Positions 33,020-43,225 of a stretch of DNA of 64,000 nt are shown here, one piece after another. How positions within the stretch are numbered: the first letter of the stretch is position 1; each line of letters starts with the position of its first letter. The stretch is from an uncultured Granulosicoccaceae bacterium. Its GTDB lineage: Bacteria; Pseudomonadota; Gammaproteobacteria; Granulosicoccales; Granulosicoccaceae. Where the stretch lies: the NCBI GenBank assembly GCA_938035125.1, contig CALHNS010000009.1:88565-152564 (forward strand), written 5' to 3'. The translations under genes were made by a program, and so were the position numbers. The notes below the pieces were generated by a model that saw only the letters and a program-made list of their open reading frames with translations, did no database searches and had not been told where the DNA came from.

Positions 33020-34954
33020 TCAGTCTTGCATTGCCATAAACATTTCATTCATACGTTTAACAAAGCCAGCGCCATCGGCCAATTGCCCACCTTCAGCCAA
33101 CATGGCTTGATCGAGTAGCAAACGAGACCAATTGGCAAATTTATCTTCATCTTGCTCTCGGTCGAGTAAGCCAAGAATGGGGTGCGTTGGATTTACCTCT
33201 AACACAGGCTTAGTCTCAGGCATTTCATGGCCAGCCTGCTTAAGCAGTTGCTGCATATGCAGCGCCATATCATGCTCGCCCATCACCACACAAGCAGGCG
33301 ATGAGGTTAATCGCGTGGACGCGCGCACATCACTGGTGTCTTCTTCCAGCACAGCTTTAATACGCTTAATAAGAGGCTCAGCTTCAGCCGCTTGCTTTTC
33401 TTTCTCAGCCTTTTTCTCACTGTCATCAGAGGCCATTCCTACACCGTCTAAATCCAGATCGCCTTTAGCGATGGATACAAATGACTTTCCGTCGTATTCG
33501 TTGAAGTAATTCATCATCCACTCATCGACACGATCGTGCATTAACAACACTTCGATGCCTTTATCGCGGAATATCTCCAAGTGCGGGCTATTACTTGCCG
33601 CCGAGTAGCTGTCGGCGGTGATGTAGTAAATTTTGTCTTGACCTGTTTGCATTCGGGCCAAGTAATCATCTAAGCCAGTGAGCTCACCTTCTGATGATGT
33701 GTGCGTGGTATCAAACCGATACAGCTTGGCCACTTCCTCTTTATTACCAGGATCTTCACCTGGCGCCTCTTTTAAGCAGTTACCAAACTGCGTCCAGAAA
33801 TCTTTGTATTCTTCCGGCTTCTTCTCCGCCAAGTCGTTAAGCATACCCAACACTTTCTTGGTGGAACCTCGGCGAATGCTGGCAATAATTTTGTTGTCTT
33901 GAAGAATTTCGCGCGATACGTTCAGCGGCAAATCGTTACTATCAACAAGCCCACGCACAAAACGCAAATAACGCGGCATTAATTTTTCAGCCTCGTCCAT
34001 GATGAATACGCGTTGCACAAACAATTTGATGCCATTTTTTGGCGTCATTGATTCGTACAAATCAAACGGTGCACGCTTAGGTAAATACAATAACGAGGTG
34101 TATTCGTAATTACCTTCAACCCGATTATGGCTCCACGCTATCGGGTCTTCATAGTCGTTACACACTTGTTTGTAGAACGACTGGTAGTCCTCATCGCTGA
34201 TATCACTTTTCGAACGAGTCCATAGCGCAGAAGCGGCATTAACTTGTTGCAACTGAGGCTCTTTGGGTGCCTCAGGCTCTTCCCCTTCTTCAGGTTCTGG
34301 AGGTGGTGGCAGCTGCTCAAGCATCATGATAGGGAACGTTACGTGATCAGAATACTTTTTAACTATGGAATGCAGTTGCCAGTGATCAACATAGTTTTTA
34401 TGTTCATCTTTAACGTGCAAAGTAACGGTGGTGCCGCGCTTTTCTTGGCTAACAGAATCTAGCGAATAACCACCAGTGCCATCAGATGACCACAACACCG
34501 CCTCATCGGCATTCGCACCAGCGCGACGGGTTTGTAAATCCACTTTATCGGCGATAACGAAGGCAGAGTAGAAGCCCACACCAAATTGACCAATTAAGGC
34601 CGAATCGGTTTTTTGATCGCCCGTTAGGGATTCTAAGAATTGCTTGGTACCTGATTTGGCGATGGTGCCGATGTTCTGCACCACCTCTTCCCGGCTCATG
34701 CCAATACCGTTATCCGATACGGTTATGGTGCCGGCTTCAGTATCGAAGCCGACCTGGATGGACAGGTCGGAATCGGATTCTAAGAGGCTTGCATCGGATA
34801 CCGCTTCGAATCGAAGCTTATCGCAGGCATCTGAGCTATTAGAAATAAGCTCACGAAGAAAAATTTCTGGGTTGCTATACAGCGAATGAATCATTAACTG
34901 CAGAAGTTGGCTGACTTCTGCTTCAAACTTCATCTCTTCAGACATGGTTTCCAT
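33020..34954 (-). CDS. htpG: molecular chaperone HtpG (Hsp90)
   Basis: Dimeric ATP-dependent chaperone, 644 aa. The N-terminal GHKL ATPase shows FLRELISNSSDACDKLRF, VSDNGIGMSREE, SGTKQFL and GQFGVGFYSAF; the middle domain has LYLPKRAPFDLY and PLNVSREILQ. The C-terminal dimerisation part ends MNEMFMAMQD. An acidic Pro/Glu loop (LPPPPEPEEGEEPEAPKEP, about 215-235) is typical. Starts at 34954 or at the ATG 9 bases on. No convincing heat-shock (sigma32) promoter is visible in the 89 bases upstream. Confidence 0.97.
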   Translation of the reverse strand: METMSEEMKFEAEVSQLLQLMIHSLYSNPEIFLRELISNSSDACDKLRFEAVSDASLLESDSDLSIQVGFDTEAGTITVSDNGIGMSREEVVQNIGTIAKSGTKQFLESLTGDQKTDSALIGQFGVGFYSAFVIADKVDLQTRRAGANADEAVLWSSDGTGGYSLDSVSQEKRGTTVTLHVKDEHKNYVDHWQLHSIVKKYSDHVTFPIMMLEQLPPPPEPEEGEEPEAPKEPQLQQVNAASALWTRSKSDISDEDYQSFYKQVCNDYEDPIAWSHNRVEGNYEYTSLLYLPKRAPFDLYESMTPKNGIKLFVQRVFIMDEAEKLMPRYLRFVRGLVDSNDLPLNVSREILQDNKIIASIRRGSTKKVLGMLNDLAEKKPEEYKDFWTQFGNCLKEAPGEDPGNKEEVAKLYRFDTTHTSSEGELTGLDDYLARMQTGQDKIYYITADSYSAASNSPHLEIFRDKGIEVLLMHDRVDEWMMNYFNEYDGKSFVSIAKGDLDLDGVGMASDDSEKKAEKEKQAAEAEPLIKRIKAVLEEDTSDVRASTRLTSSPACVVMGEHDMALHMQQLLKQAGHEMPETKPVLEVNPTHPILGLLDREQDEDKFANWSRLLLDQAMLAEGGQLADGAGFVKRMNEMFMAMQD

Positions 34955-35043
34955 CTAACGTTAATTAAACAATCTTGCTCAGTTTAAGTCTGGCACAGTT
35001 ATGTCTGGCGGCAACACCTGGGCGAGTGCCTATCGAAAAGCAA

Positions 35044-35388
35044 TTAAAGCTTTTCTTTGATTCGCGCTGCACGTCCGGTTAGGCCACGAAGGTAATACAG
35101 CTTGGCACGACGCACATCGCCGCGGCGCTTCACTTCAATGCTGTCTACTAACGGGCTATAGGTTTGAAAAACACGCTCAACGCCTTCACCGTGTGAAATC
35201 TTGCGAACTGTGAACGCAGAATGAAGACCACGGTTTCGCTTGGCGATTACCACACCTTCAAAAGCCTGCAAACGCTCGCGTGTGCCTTCCTTTACTTTTA
35301 CCTGAACAACGACGGTGTCGCCCGGGCCAAACTTGGGTATTTCCTTACCCATTTGCTCGGCATTAATTTCGTCGATGATGTTGCTCAT
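35044..35388 (-). CDS. rplS: 50S ribosomal protein L19
   Basis: Ribosomal protein at the 30S-50S interface. From the ATG at 35388, with AGGT 7 bases before it, the protein is 114 aa, the usual L19 length; the frame extends to 35415. Typical segments are [68 protein letters not shown]. Last gene of rpsP-rimM-trmD-rplS, the universal order in proteobacteria. Confidence 0.97.
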   Translation of the reverse strand: MSNIIDEINAEQMGKEIPKFGPGDTVVVQVKVKEGTRERLQAFEGVVIAKRNRGLHSAFTVRKISHGEGVERVFQTYSPLVDSIEVKRRGDVRRAKLYYLRGLTGRAARIKEKL

Positions 35389-35426
35389 GTCTGTACCTGT
35401 ACTTACGTTGGTCATGATTCGATAGT

Positions 35427-36155
35427 TTACGAATCTATGGTGTTCAAAAATATTTTGTCCGCATCGGTTAAAGCCGATTCATCAATCAGCTCTGGCCGCC
35501 GCAAACGCGTTCTCTTTAAAGCTTGTTGCCGACGCCATAAAGCGATGGCTTTATGGTCACCAGACGTTAAAACAGGCGGCACCGCCATCCCGTTAAAATC
35601 TGTTGGCCGCGTGTAATGCGGGCAATCAAGCCATCCGGTTTCAGCGAACGAATCCTGCTCCGCTGATTCTGGGTGGCCCAACACACCGGGCACCATGCGC
35701 GATACCGAATCGATAACAGCTGCCGCTGCTATCTCACCGCCACTGAGCACAAAATCACCCAGCGATAATTCTTCATCAACGCACGACTCAATAATTCGTT
35801 CGTCAATGCCTTCGTATCTTCCGCACAGCATAATGACTGATTGCAGAAGACAGTAACGCTTCGCCGTTGCTTGGTTAAACACCGCGCCTTGGGGTGTTAA
35901 ATACACCACCTTGGCCGCAGGCATTCGAGCCTTCAACGCGTTTACCGCATCGATGGTTGGCTGAGGTGTCATCACCATGCCAGGCCCACCGCCGAACGGT
36001 CGATCGTCCACCGTTCGATGCTTGTCGGTTGCATGCTGCCTAGGCGACTCAGTATCTAAAGATATTGTGCCATCCGATAGGGCCCTTCCGACAACGCCTG
36101 TTGCCACAAAAGCTTCCAAGCTTTCGGGGAACAATGTGACCACACCAAATTGCAT
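35427..36155 (-). CDS. trmD: tRNA (guanine37-N1)-methyltransferase
   Basis: SPOUT-class methyltransferase making m1G37 in tRNA. From the ATG at 36155, which shares one base with the rimM stop (TAATG), the protein is 242 aa. Motifs: [27 protein letters not shown], the deep-trefoil knot [12 protein letters not shown] and [13 protein letters not shown], and [12 protein letters not shown]. The frame runs 6 codons further upstream, but the coupled ATG fits the family start. Third gene of the rpsP operon. Confidence 0.97.
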   Translation of the reverse strand: MQFGVVTLFPESLEAFVATGVVGRALSDGTISLDTESPRQHATDKHRTVDDRPFGGGPGMVMTPQPTIDAVNALKARMPAAKVVYLTPQGAVFNQATAKRYCLLQSVIMLCGRYEGIDERIIESCVDEELSLGDFVLSGGEIAAAAVIDSVSRMVPGVLGHPESAEQDSFAETGWLDCPHYTRPTDFNGMAVPPVLTSGDHKAIALWRRQQALKRTRLRRPELIDESALTDADKIFLNTIDS

Positions 36156-36700
36156 TAAAAGTCTGGGTCCCAATCAACCACAATCTTCTTAGCCTGTACG
36201 TCCACATCAACCACAACATCTGGGCGCACCCAAGGCACCAAAATATTGGGCCCGTTGGGATATTTCTCACCCTCACCAAGCGGCCGTTCATCACGGATTT
36301 CCAACACGTCGTTGGCACCCGTCTCAAACAACCGAGTAGCTTTTCCAAACCGCTGGCCGTCGGTATTGAACACCTCACAACCGACTAGATCCGTCCAGTA
36401 GTACTCGCCTGCATCCGTTGCTGGCAAACTATCTCTAGGTATGGCGATTTCAGTTCCACGGAGCTGCTCCGCTTCATCTCGATCGTCTAACCCTTCCAAC
36501 AATGCCAACACATTTTTTGGGGTGTGCTGGGACTGAACTACCTTAACTTCCTCCCAACCGCTGCGCTTCTTCATCCACCATCGAGGGTAGGTGAGAATGT
36601 TTTCACGCGGTTGAGTGTCGGAATGGATCTTAATCCAGCCCCGGACGCCATGAACCCCAATGACGCGTCCGAGCAACACCCATTGGGTGTCGTCCGACAA
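36155..36700 (-). CDS. rimM: 16S rRNA processing protein RimM
   Basis: Assembly factor for the 30S head; binds S19. The 181-aa protein has the N-terminal barrel (LLGRVIGVHGVRGWIKIHS, LLEGLDDRDEAEQLRGTEI) and the C-terminal PRC-barrel (EYYWTDLVGCEVFNTDGQRFGKATRLFETGANDVLEI, about residues 85-125), with ILVPWVRPDVV near the end. It sits 23 bases after rpsP and is coupled to trmD. Confidence 0.96.
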   Translation of the reverse strand: MSDDTQWVLLGRVIGVHGVRGWIKIHSDTQPRENILTYPRWWMKKRSGWEEVKVVQSQHTPKNVLALLEGLDDRDEAEQLRGTEIAIPRDSLPATDAGEYYWTDLVGCEVFNTDGQRFGKATRLFETGANDVLEIRDERPLGEGEKYPNGPNILVPWVRPDVVVDVDVQAKKIVVDWDPDF

Positions 36701-36723
36701 GAGAATTTGCCGCCCGCTCGATC

Positions 36724-36987
36724 TTACGCCGCAGCGCTAGCTTGAGCTTTGCGGTAAGTTTTTACGATGTGCTTTACTCGATCGCTCATTTGAGCGCCAT
36801 TGCCTATCCAGTAGTCAACGCGAGATAAATCGATGTTTGTGCCAATCGCTTCACCGCGAGCCATTGGGTTGTAGTAACCCAGGCGCTCAAGGTAGCGACC
36901 GTCACGACGGTTGCGGCTGTCAGTTGCAACCACGTGATAGAACGGAGCTTTTTTAGCGCCGCCACGAGACAGACGAATGGTAACCAT
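36724..36987 (-). CDS. rpsP: 30S ribosomal protein S16
   Basis: Primary-binding small-subunit protein, 87 aa from the ATG at 36987 (the frame opens earlier, at 37026, without family sequence). It has [39 protein letters not shown] and [15 protein letters not shown]. First gene of the rpsP-rimM-trmD-rplS operon. The leader of about 130 bases behind ffh contains a candidate -10 (TACAAT on the leftward strand) and a small hairpin (ACATC/GATGT, 37023-37037). Confidence 0.96.
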   Translation of the reverse strand: MVTIRLSRGGAKKAPFYHVVATDSRNRRDGRYLERLGYYNPMARGEAIGTNIDLSRVDYWIGNGAQMSDRVKHIVKTYRKAQASAAA

Positions 36988-37074
36988 AGTGCAGTAGTCC
37001 ACAAAAAACGGATAATCGGCCAACATCCAAAAGATGTGTGCTCGAAGGTAACTCCCAATTGTATCGGATTGGGT

Positions 37075-37105
37075 AAAAAAAGGACACCCAAAAAGGGCTT
37101 GTGCC
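37075..37105 (-). terminator. possible terminator of ffh
   Basis: On the leftward strand, GGCACAAGCCC and GGGTGTCC can form an imperfect, bulged stem with a T-rich loop, followed by a run of seven T. It starts about 12 bases past the ffh stop. Stem quality is modest. Confidence 0.4.
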
Positions 37106-37116
37106 GCTACATCACG

Positions 37117-38472
37117 CTACATCATTCCAGGGGGTAACTTACCCTGCATGCCGCGCATCATCTTCGCCATGCCGCCGCCTTTCATTTTTTTCATCATTTT
37201 GGACATTTGCAGATGCTGTTTCAGCAATTTATTCACATCTTGCACCTGACAACCGCTGCCCGCGGCGATTCGCTTGCGCCGAGAACCCTTGATGATGGCA
37301 GGATGCTTACGCTCCTGCGGCGTCATGGAATTGATGAGCGCGATCATACGAACAAATTCTTTATCGTTCGCTTTCTGTTTTACCGAGTCCGGCAAATCGG
37401 CCGCGCCTGGCAATTTGTCGATAAGGGCTGCCATGCCACCCATATTCGCCATTTGCTCTAATTGATCACGCATATCGGTTAAATCGAAATTTTTGCCGCG
37501 CTTGATCTTTTTGGCAAGTTTTTCTGCCTTGCCGTGATCGACTTTGGCGGTAACTTCCTCCACCAAACTGACCACATCCCCCATGCCCAATATGCGCGAG
37601 GCCACTCTATCGGGGTGAAAGGGCTCTAGGGCATCCAGCTTTTCACCCGAACCAATGAATTTAATCGGCTTGCCAGTCACCATTCGAACCGACAGCGCAG
37701 CCCCCCCTCGCGCATCGCCATCTGTTTTGGTCAGCACGACCCCTGTGAGCGGCAAGGCATCACCAAAGGCTTTGGCCGTGTTGGCCGCATCTTGCCCTGT
37801 CATGCTGTCCACAACAAACAGCGTCTCGATGGGGTTTACCACCTGATGCAGCGATTTAATTTCCCCCATCATTTCTTCATCAATGGCTAAGCGGCCCGCG
37901 GTATCCACCAGCAGCACGTCCACCATTTGAAGTTTTGCAGCCTCTAAGGCGCTTTTGGCGATACCGTTAACCGTATCGATCGCCGTACTGGGGTGGAACA
38001 AAACGTCCACCGACTCTGCAACGGTTTGCAGCTGCTTTATGGCTGCAGGACGATAAACATCACAGCTCACCACCATGACCTTTTTCTTGTCGCGCTCTTT
38101 AAGTAGCTTGGCAAGTTTGCCCACTGTGGTGGTTTTACCCGCACCCTGCAGGCCTGCCATCAAAACAACCGCAGGCGGCTGGGTGGCCAAATTCAGCGAC
38201 TGGGTGGTTTCCCCCATTAACGACGTTAGTTCATCGTTCACCACTTTGATTAGGGCTTGCCCAGGGGACAAACTGCCCACCACTTCCTGACCTAGCGCCT
38301 TGGTGCGCACATTGTCGGTGAAGGTTTTCACCACCGGTAGCGCAACGTCCGCTTCCAGAAGAGCCATACGAACTTCGCGCATGGTATCTTTGATATTGTC
38401 TTCGGACAGCCGGCCTTGCCCGCGCAGCTGCTTGACCGTTCGGCCTAGCCGTTCACTTAATGACTCAAACAT
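37117..38472 (-). CDS. ffh: signal recognition particle protein Ffh (SRP54)
   Basis: GTPase subunit of SRP; with 4.5S RNA it delivers membrane proteins to FtsY. The 451 aa show the N domain, the G domain (GLQGAGKTTTVGKLA near residue 107, DVYRPAAIKQL, VDTAGR, TKTDGDARGG, FIGSGEKLDALEPF) and the methionine-rich M domain (MSKMMKKMKGGGMAKMMRGM, ending PPGMM) that binds signal sequences. Divergent from the ypjD-like gene. Confidence 0.97.
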   Translation of the reverse strand: MFESLSERLGRTVKQLRGQGRLSEDNIKDTMREVRMALLEADVALPVVKTFTDNVRTKALGQEVVGSLSPGQALIKVVNDELTSLMGETTQSLNLATQPPAVVLMAGLQGAGKTTTVGKLAKLLKERDKKKVMVVSCDVYRPAAIKQLQTVAESVDVLFHPSTAIDTVNGIAKSALEAAKLQMVDVLLVDTAGRLAIDEEMMGEIKSLHQVVNPIETLFVVDSMTGQDAANTAKAFGDALPLTGVVLTKTDGDARGGAALSVRMVTGKPIKFIGSGEKLDALEPFHPDRVASRILGMGDVVSLVEEVTAKVDHGKAEKLAKKIKRGKNFDLTDMRDQLEQMANMGGMAALIDKLPGAADLPDSVKQKANDKEFVRMIALINSMTPQERKHPAIIKGSRRKRIAAGSGCQVQDVNKLLKQHLQMSKMMKKMKGGGMAKMMRGMQGKLPPGMM

Positions 38473-38525
38473 CTGTAAGGGTCGTCCTAGCTCTTGTTCA
38501 CTTTTGGCGTCGAGTATATCTGTTC

Positions 38526-39347
38526 GTGACCAACCCCAACATACTCGCCATTGTTGCCGCCGTCCTTTATGTGGGCGCAGCCGTGGTATTGCTATTGAGC
38601 CTCACACGCACAAATAGCGAAGCCAGTGAGGGCAAATCACCATCTAAAGGCCGCAGCACCCTAATTCTTGCCGCCTCTGCCGCTGTTTTTCACACCTTTG
38701 TGGCATTGCATCAAACCGGCCTACCGCAAAATCTTCAACTGCCCATTCTGGTCTCGATGAACGTGGCTGCTTTATTTATTGTGACGCTGCTGCTGATCAT
38801 TTGCTTACGCCAACAAGCGCATTATATGGGCCTGGCGGTATACCCTATTTCAGCCCTATTGCTGCTTCTGAGCGCCGCCACCCAAACACCTAGCACGGCA
38901 CTGCCACTGAATATTCAGTTGCACGTGCTGTTATCGCTCGTCGCTTATGCGTTTCTAGCACTTGCGGCCGTGCAAGCCATTTTGGTGTGGGTGCAACGCG
39001 AAAAATTGCAGCACCACAAGCCTGGCGGAATATTGCGTTCACTGCCTGCGCTAGATTCCACCGAAAGACTGTTATTCACCCTGTTGTTTGCAGGCTTTGC
39101 CACCCTGTCATTATCTCTAGCCACCGGTTTTTTCTATCTAGAAGACCTTTTCGCTCAGCACCTGGTGCACAAAAGCGTTTTATCGGTATTGGCGTGGCTA
39201 ATATTTGGGCTATTACTGTTCGCACGATGGCGCTGGGGCTGGCGCGGCAAACGGGCCGTATTTTGGACTTTGATCGGTTTCGCGGTGCTAATTCTTGCCT
39301 ATTTTGGCAGTAAGTTCGTTCTTGAAATCGTTCTAAACCGCAACTAA
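38526..39347 (+). CDS. cytochrome c assembly (CcsA/YpjD) inner-membrane protein
   Basis: Polytopic membrane protein with about eight hydrophobic segments, of the CcmC/CcsA superfamily; E. coli YpjD, also next to ffh, is the closest known relative. Conserved histidines stand in LHVLLSLVAYAFLALAA and HKSVLSVLAWLIFG, and the C-terminal WRWGWRGKRAVFWTLIGF is the characteristic tryptophan-rich turn. The frame opens at 38460, inside ffh. I prefer the GTG at 38526 (273 aa), which starts just before the first membrane helix and clears the ffh promoter region. A role in haem handling is expected from the family but unproved for YpjD. Confidence 0.85.
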   Translation: MTNPNILAIVAAVLYVGAAVVLLLSLTRTNSEASEGKSPSKGRSTLILAASAAVFHTFVALHQTGLPQNLQLPILVSMNVAALFIVTLLLIICLRQQAHYMGLAVYPISALLLLLSAATQTPSTALPLNIQLHVLLSLVAYAFLALAAVQAILVWVQREKLQHHKPGGILRSLPALDSTERLLFTLLFAGFATLSLSLATGFFYLEDLFAQHLVHKSVLSVLAWLIFGLLLFARWRWGWRGKRAVFWTLIGFAVLILAYFGSKFVLEIVLNRN

Positions 39348-39404
39348 GCCGTGGCTAGGCTATGATGAGCACAACTCCATTGTCAATTTGAGTAACTGCA
39401 CAAC

Positions 39405-40691
39405 TTGAACACTGTGCCCATCGGCGTGCTAGTGATTTTATTAGTCGGACTGATTTTGTTGTCTGGCTTTTTTTCCGGCTCCGAAACTGCGTTGATGTCG
39501 TTAAACCGATACCGGCTACGACATCAAGCCAAACAAGGTCATCGCGGTGCCATTCGCACCGCAAAATTGCTCGAGCGCCCCGATCGTTTGATCAGCCTAA
39601 TCTTGCTTGGCAATAATTTTGTCAACATCTTAGCTTCTGCTATCGCCACCGTTATTGCACTGCGGTTAATGGGTGAAGCAGGCATAGCCGTGGCAACCGG
39701 TTTATTAACTTTAGTAATTTTAGTGTTTGCAGAAGTCACCCCTAAAACGCTTGCCACCTTACGCACGGAACAAATCGCATACCTTGCCTCAGCGGTTTAT
39801 CAGCCCTTGATGAAAGCGGTTTACCCCTTGGTGCTAGCCACCAATTGGATGAGTGGTCAAATCTTAAAGCTGTTTAAAGTGGACAAAGAATCCACTGAAG
39901 TTGAAGCGCTTAGTAGCGATGAATTGCGCACCGTTCTCAATGAAACTACCGGCATGATTCCGCCGCGAAACCGTGACATGTTAGTGAACATTTTGGATCT
40001 ATCCACAGTGTCGGTTAACGACATCATGGTGCCTAGAAACGAAATAACGGGCCTGGATATCGAAGACAGCTGGGACGAAGTTAAACAACAAATTAGTGAA
40101 AGCCGACACAGCCGAATGTTGGTGTTCAAAGAGAACATCGATGAAGTACAAGGCTTCATTTACTTACGCAAAATGTTCGACTCTCTGCACACTGGTGATT
40201 ACACCCGCGAAACCTTAGAAAAAAATATTCGCGAGCCGTACTTCATTCCAGAAGGCACCACGCTTACGGTGCAATTACTTAATTTTCAGCGAGAAAAGCG
40301 GCGCATCGGCTTAGTGGTGGATGAGTACGGTGACATCCAAGGGCTTATCACCATCGAAGATATCGTTGAAGAAATCGTAGGCGAATTTGACACCGACCCC
40401 TACCACGGACCAGAAGAGGTTCAAGCTCAAGGCGATGGCAGTTTTATCGCAGAAGGAAGCGCGCAAATAAGAGCATTGAACAAAGCCTTGGAATGGGATT
40501 TATCCGCTGATGGGCCTAAAACACTGAACGGAATTGTGTTGGAACACTTTGAAAATTTCCCACCCCAAGGCGCTGTATTCACTTTCAATGGGCATCCGAT
40601 GACGGTGCTGGAGGTGGAAGAGAATTTTGTACGCCGTGTGCGCATCGACCCCAAAGTGGAAACGATCGACGACGAAGCTGAGTCTTCTTAA
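39405..40691 (+). CDS. CNNM/CorC-HlyC family transporter (DUF21-CBS-CorC)
   Basis: Inner-membrane protein of the CNNM/CorB type, linked in the family to Mg2+ (or Co2+) efflux; 428 aa. DUF21 membrane domain (about 1-180, FFSGSETALMSLNRYRLRHQA), two CBS domains (MVPRNEITGLDIEDSW; LVVDEYGDIQGLITIEDIVEEIVGE) and the C-terminal CorC_HlyC domain (about 345-425). The start is a TTG at 39405, or a GTG at 39414; neither has a clear ribosome binding site. Same place as E. coli yfjD next to ypjD and ffh. Confidence 0.92.
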   Translation: MNTVPIGVLVILLVGLILLSGFFSGSETALMSLNRYRLRHQAKQGHRGAIRTAKLLERPDRLISLILLGNNFVNILASAIATVIALRLMGEAGIAVATGLLTLVILVFAEVTPKTLATLRTEQIAYLASAVYQPLMKAVYPLVLATNWMSGQILKLFKVDKESTEVEALSSDELRTVLNETTGMIPPRNRDMLVNILDLSTVSVNDIMVPRNEITGLDIEDSWDEVKQQISESRHSRMLVFKENIDEVQGFIYLRKMFDSLHTGDYTRETLEKNIREPYFIPEGTTLTVQLLNFQREKRRIGLVVDEYGDIQGLITIEDIVEEIVGEFDTDPYHGPEEVQAQGDGSFIAEGSAQIRALNKALEWDLSADGPKTLNGIVLEHFENFPPQGAVFTFNGHPMTVLEVEENFVRRVRIDPKVETIDDEAESS

Positions 40692-42050
40692 GTGGCCAAA
40701 GCAAAGACGGCTTATGTGTGCAGTGCTTGCGGTGCATCCTTCACTAAATGGAACGGCCAATGCGCTGATTGTGAAGAATGGAACACACTGGAAGAAAGTG
40801 TTGCTGCACCCACTTCAGCAAAAAGTGATCGCTTTGCTAACTACGCTGGCGCCAGTGGCATCACCAACGCCGATGATGTTTCTCTTGAATCGCAAGCGCG
40901 CATTGGCACGGGTTTATCAGAATTGGATCGAGTGCTCGGCGGCGGACTAGTTTCAGGCTCGGTAACGTTATTAGGCGGTGATCCAGGCATTGGAAAATCC
41001 ACCATTTTGGTGCAATGTTTAGCGAATTTATCCACCACTCATAGAACGCTTTATGTAACCGGTGAAGAATCATTACAGCAGGTGGCACTGCGGGCACGCC
41101 GCTTAGAACTGCCCACAGAAAATTTACGATTGCTGGCGGAAACCCGAGTTGAAGCCATCATCGCGCATGCGCAAAAGGAACAGCCATTAGTCATCGTGGT
41201 GGATTCCATTCAAACGATGCACACAGAAACTTTAAATTCAGCCCCGGGGGCTGTGGCCCAAGTGCGCGAGAGCTCCGCTCGTTTGGTTCGTTATGCCAAA
41301 CAAGCCGGGGTGGCTGTATTTGTGGTGGGACACGTCACCAAAGAAGGGGCTTTGGCAGGGCCTCGCGTGCTTGAGCACATGGTAGACACGGTGTTGTATT
41401 TTGAAGGTGATCCTGGTAGCCGATATCGCGTTATACGTGCGGTAAAAAACCGATTTGGGGCCGTCAATGAATTAGGCGTTTTCGCTATGGGCGAACAGGG
41501 TTTGAAAGCGGTTCCCAACCCTTCTGCCATCTTTTTATCAAGACACCCTGAGCCTGTTAGCGGCAGTGTCATCATGGTTACTCGAGAAGGCACGCGGCCG
41601 CTACTGGTGGAAGCACAGGCCTTGGTTGATACCAGCCATTCAGGAGCACCTAGGCGCGTAGCTTTGGGTTTAGAACAAAACCGATTGGCCATGCTCCTTG
41701 CGGTTATGCACCGTCATGCAGGCATCGCTATGTTCGATCAGGACGTTTACATCAATGTGGTGGGCGGTGTTCGAATCTCAGAAACCGCGGCTGACTTACC
41801 CGTGTTACTTTCCGCTTTGTCCTCTTTTCGAAACCGCCCGCTGCCCAGCGATCTGATCGTTTTTGGGGAAATTGGCCTAGCCGGTGAGGTACGACCTGTG
41901 GCCAATGGCGAAGAACGACTTGCCGAAGCAAAAAAACACGGCTTCAAACGAGCCATTGTGCCCGTGGCTAACGCTCCAAAACGGCCCATCAAAGGGCTGC
42001 GTGTGGATGGTGTTTACCGCCTTCACCAAGCGCTTGATTTGTTAGACTGA
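40692..42050 (+). CDS. radA: DNA repair protein RadA (Sms)
   Basis: RecA-like helicase that drives branch migration during recombination. The 452-aa protein begins with GTG immediately after the preceding stop. It has the N-terminal C4 zinc finger (CSACGASFTKWNGQCADCEEW), Walker A GGDPGIGKST, the KNRFG motif unique to RadA and a C-terminal Lon-protease-like domain (about 280-452, DVYINVVGGVRISE). Confidence 0.97.
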   Translation: MAKAKTAYVCSACGASFTKWNGQCADCEEWNTLEESVAAPTSAKSDRFANYAGASGITNADDVSLESQARIGTGLSELDRVLGGGLVSGSVTLLGGDPGIGKSTILVQCLANLSTTHRTLYVTGEESLQQVALRARRLELPTENLRLLAETRVEAIIAHAQKEQPLVIVVDSIQTMHTETLNSAPGAVAQVRESSARLVRYAKQAGVAVFVVGHVTKEGALAGPRVLEHMVDTVLYFEGDPGSRYRVIRAVKNRFGAVNELGVFAMGEQGLKAVPNPSAIFLSRHPEPVSGSVIMVTREGTRPLLVEAQALVDTSHSGAPRRVALGLEQNRLAMLLAVMHRHAGIAMFDQDVYINVVGGVRISETAADLPVLLSALSSFRNRPLPSDLIVFGEIGLAGEVRPVANGEERLAEAKKHGFKRAIVPVANAPKRPIKGLRVDGVYRLHQALDLLD

Positions 42051-42077
42051 CACCTCGGTAAATAGGCTGTAACTCGC

Positions 42078-42338
42078 GTGGCGCAGAAATCTAAATCTAT
42101 TCCAAAATCCATGGGCTTTGAAGACGCCCTGGCTGAGCTTGAAAACTTGGTCATCGATATGGAATCTGGCGAACAATCCTTAGAAGAATCTTTGGCTCAA
42201 TTCGAACGCGGCGTAAGTTTAGCTAGGCATTGCCAAACCAGCCTGAAAGCGGCCGAACAAAAAGTGCAAGTGTTAATGCAGCAATCCGACGGCAAGGATG
42301 TATTGGCTGACCTGGACGCTGACGATGACGCCAACTGA
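42078..42338 (+). CDS. xseB: exodeoxyribonuclease VII small subunit
   Basis: Small helical subunit of ExoVII, 86 aa, starting at GTG (42078). Family sequence: FEDALAELENLVIDMESGEQSLEESLAQFERGVSLARHCQ (about 15-54). The large subunit gene xseA is not in the window. The last 14 bases overlap ispA, the usual xseB-ispA-dxs arrangement. Confidence 0.95.
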   Translation: MAQKSKSIPKSMGFEDALAELENLVIDMESGEQSLEESLAQFERGVSLARHCQTSLKAAEQKVQVLMQQSDGKDVLADLDADDDAN

Positions 42339-43218
42339 CCAACTGCTTAAGAATTACCAGAATCGTGTAGATCGTGTTCTGCTCGATTTACTGCCACCGG
42401 TAAACAGCAGCAACACTCAGTTGCCTGCAGCCATGCGTTACGCCGTCACGGTGGGCGGTAAACGCGTTAGGCCCAGCCTAACCTACGTTACCGGCCAAGC
42501 CTTAGGTGTGCCGTTAGAACGATTAGATGTGCCCGCGGCATCCGTTGAAATGCTACATGCCTATTCTTTAGTCCACGACGACTTACCCGCCATGGACGAC
42601 GATGATTTACGACGCGGCCAGCCCACATGCCACATCAAATTTAACGAAGCTACCGCGATCTTAGCTGGCGATGCCTTGCAAGCTTTAGCGTTTACTATTC
42701 TTGCGAACAATGAAGATGCCGTCATCACCACCGATGACAAACTGCGCATGGTGAAAGTGCTCGGCGATGCCAGTGGGTCAGCAGGAATGGCCGTTGGTCA
42801 GGCAATTGACTTAGAGTCTGTAAACGAATCACTGACCATCGAGCAATTGGAAAACATGCACCGACATAAAACCGGTGCTTTAATTCGTGCCAGCGTTGCC
42901 ATGGCAGGCTTAGCCGCCGATTCACCAACTGACGAATTAATGGCACGACTTGATCGTTTCGCCTCCGCCATAGGTCTTTGTTTCCAAATTGTCGATGATA
43001 TCTTGGATGTGGTGGCTGACACCGATACACTGGGCAAGCAGCAAGGCGCTGATATTGCGCTGAACAAGCCAACGTACCCTGCACTATTAGGGCTGGACGG
43101 CGCTCGTGAGCATGCAGCAGAAATGCATCAGTGTGCTTTGTCTGAATTAGAAGGCCTGGGTCCACAGTTCGATGAACTGCGGCAAGTGGCCAACTACATT
43201 ACCAAGCGTGGCCATTGA
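42325..43218 (+). CDS. ispA: farnesyl diphosphate synthase (polyprenyl synthetase)
   Basis: Condenses isopentenyl diphosphate with allylic diphosphates to farnesyl diphosphate; 297 aa from the ATG at 42325, inside the xseB end. The first Asp-rich motif is [14 protein letters not shown] (FARM, near residue 87) and the second [11 protein letters not shown] (SARM, near 227), with GGKRVRPSL near the start. The short-chain type is supported by length and by the operon with xseB and dxs. Confidence 0.95.
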   Translation: MTPTDQLLKNYQNRVDRVLLDLLPPVNSSNTQLPAAMRYAVTVGGKRVRPSLTYVTGQALGVPLERLDVPAASVEMLHAYSLVHDDLPAMDDDDLRRGQPTCHIKFNEATAILAGDALQALAFTILANNEDAVITTDDKLRMVKVLGDASGSAGMAVGQAIDLESVNESLTIEQLENMHRHKTGALIRASVAMAGLAADSPTDELMARLDRFASAIGLCFQIVDDILDVVADTDTLGKQQGADIALNKPTYPALLGLDGAREHAAEMHQCALSELEGLGPQFDELRQVANYITKRGH

Positions 43219-43225
43219 GTTACCA

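Noticed and set aside
34955..35043. Heat-shock promoter of htpG
   Set aside because: No CTTGAAA ... CCCCAT-like pair could be found by eye.
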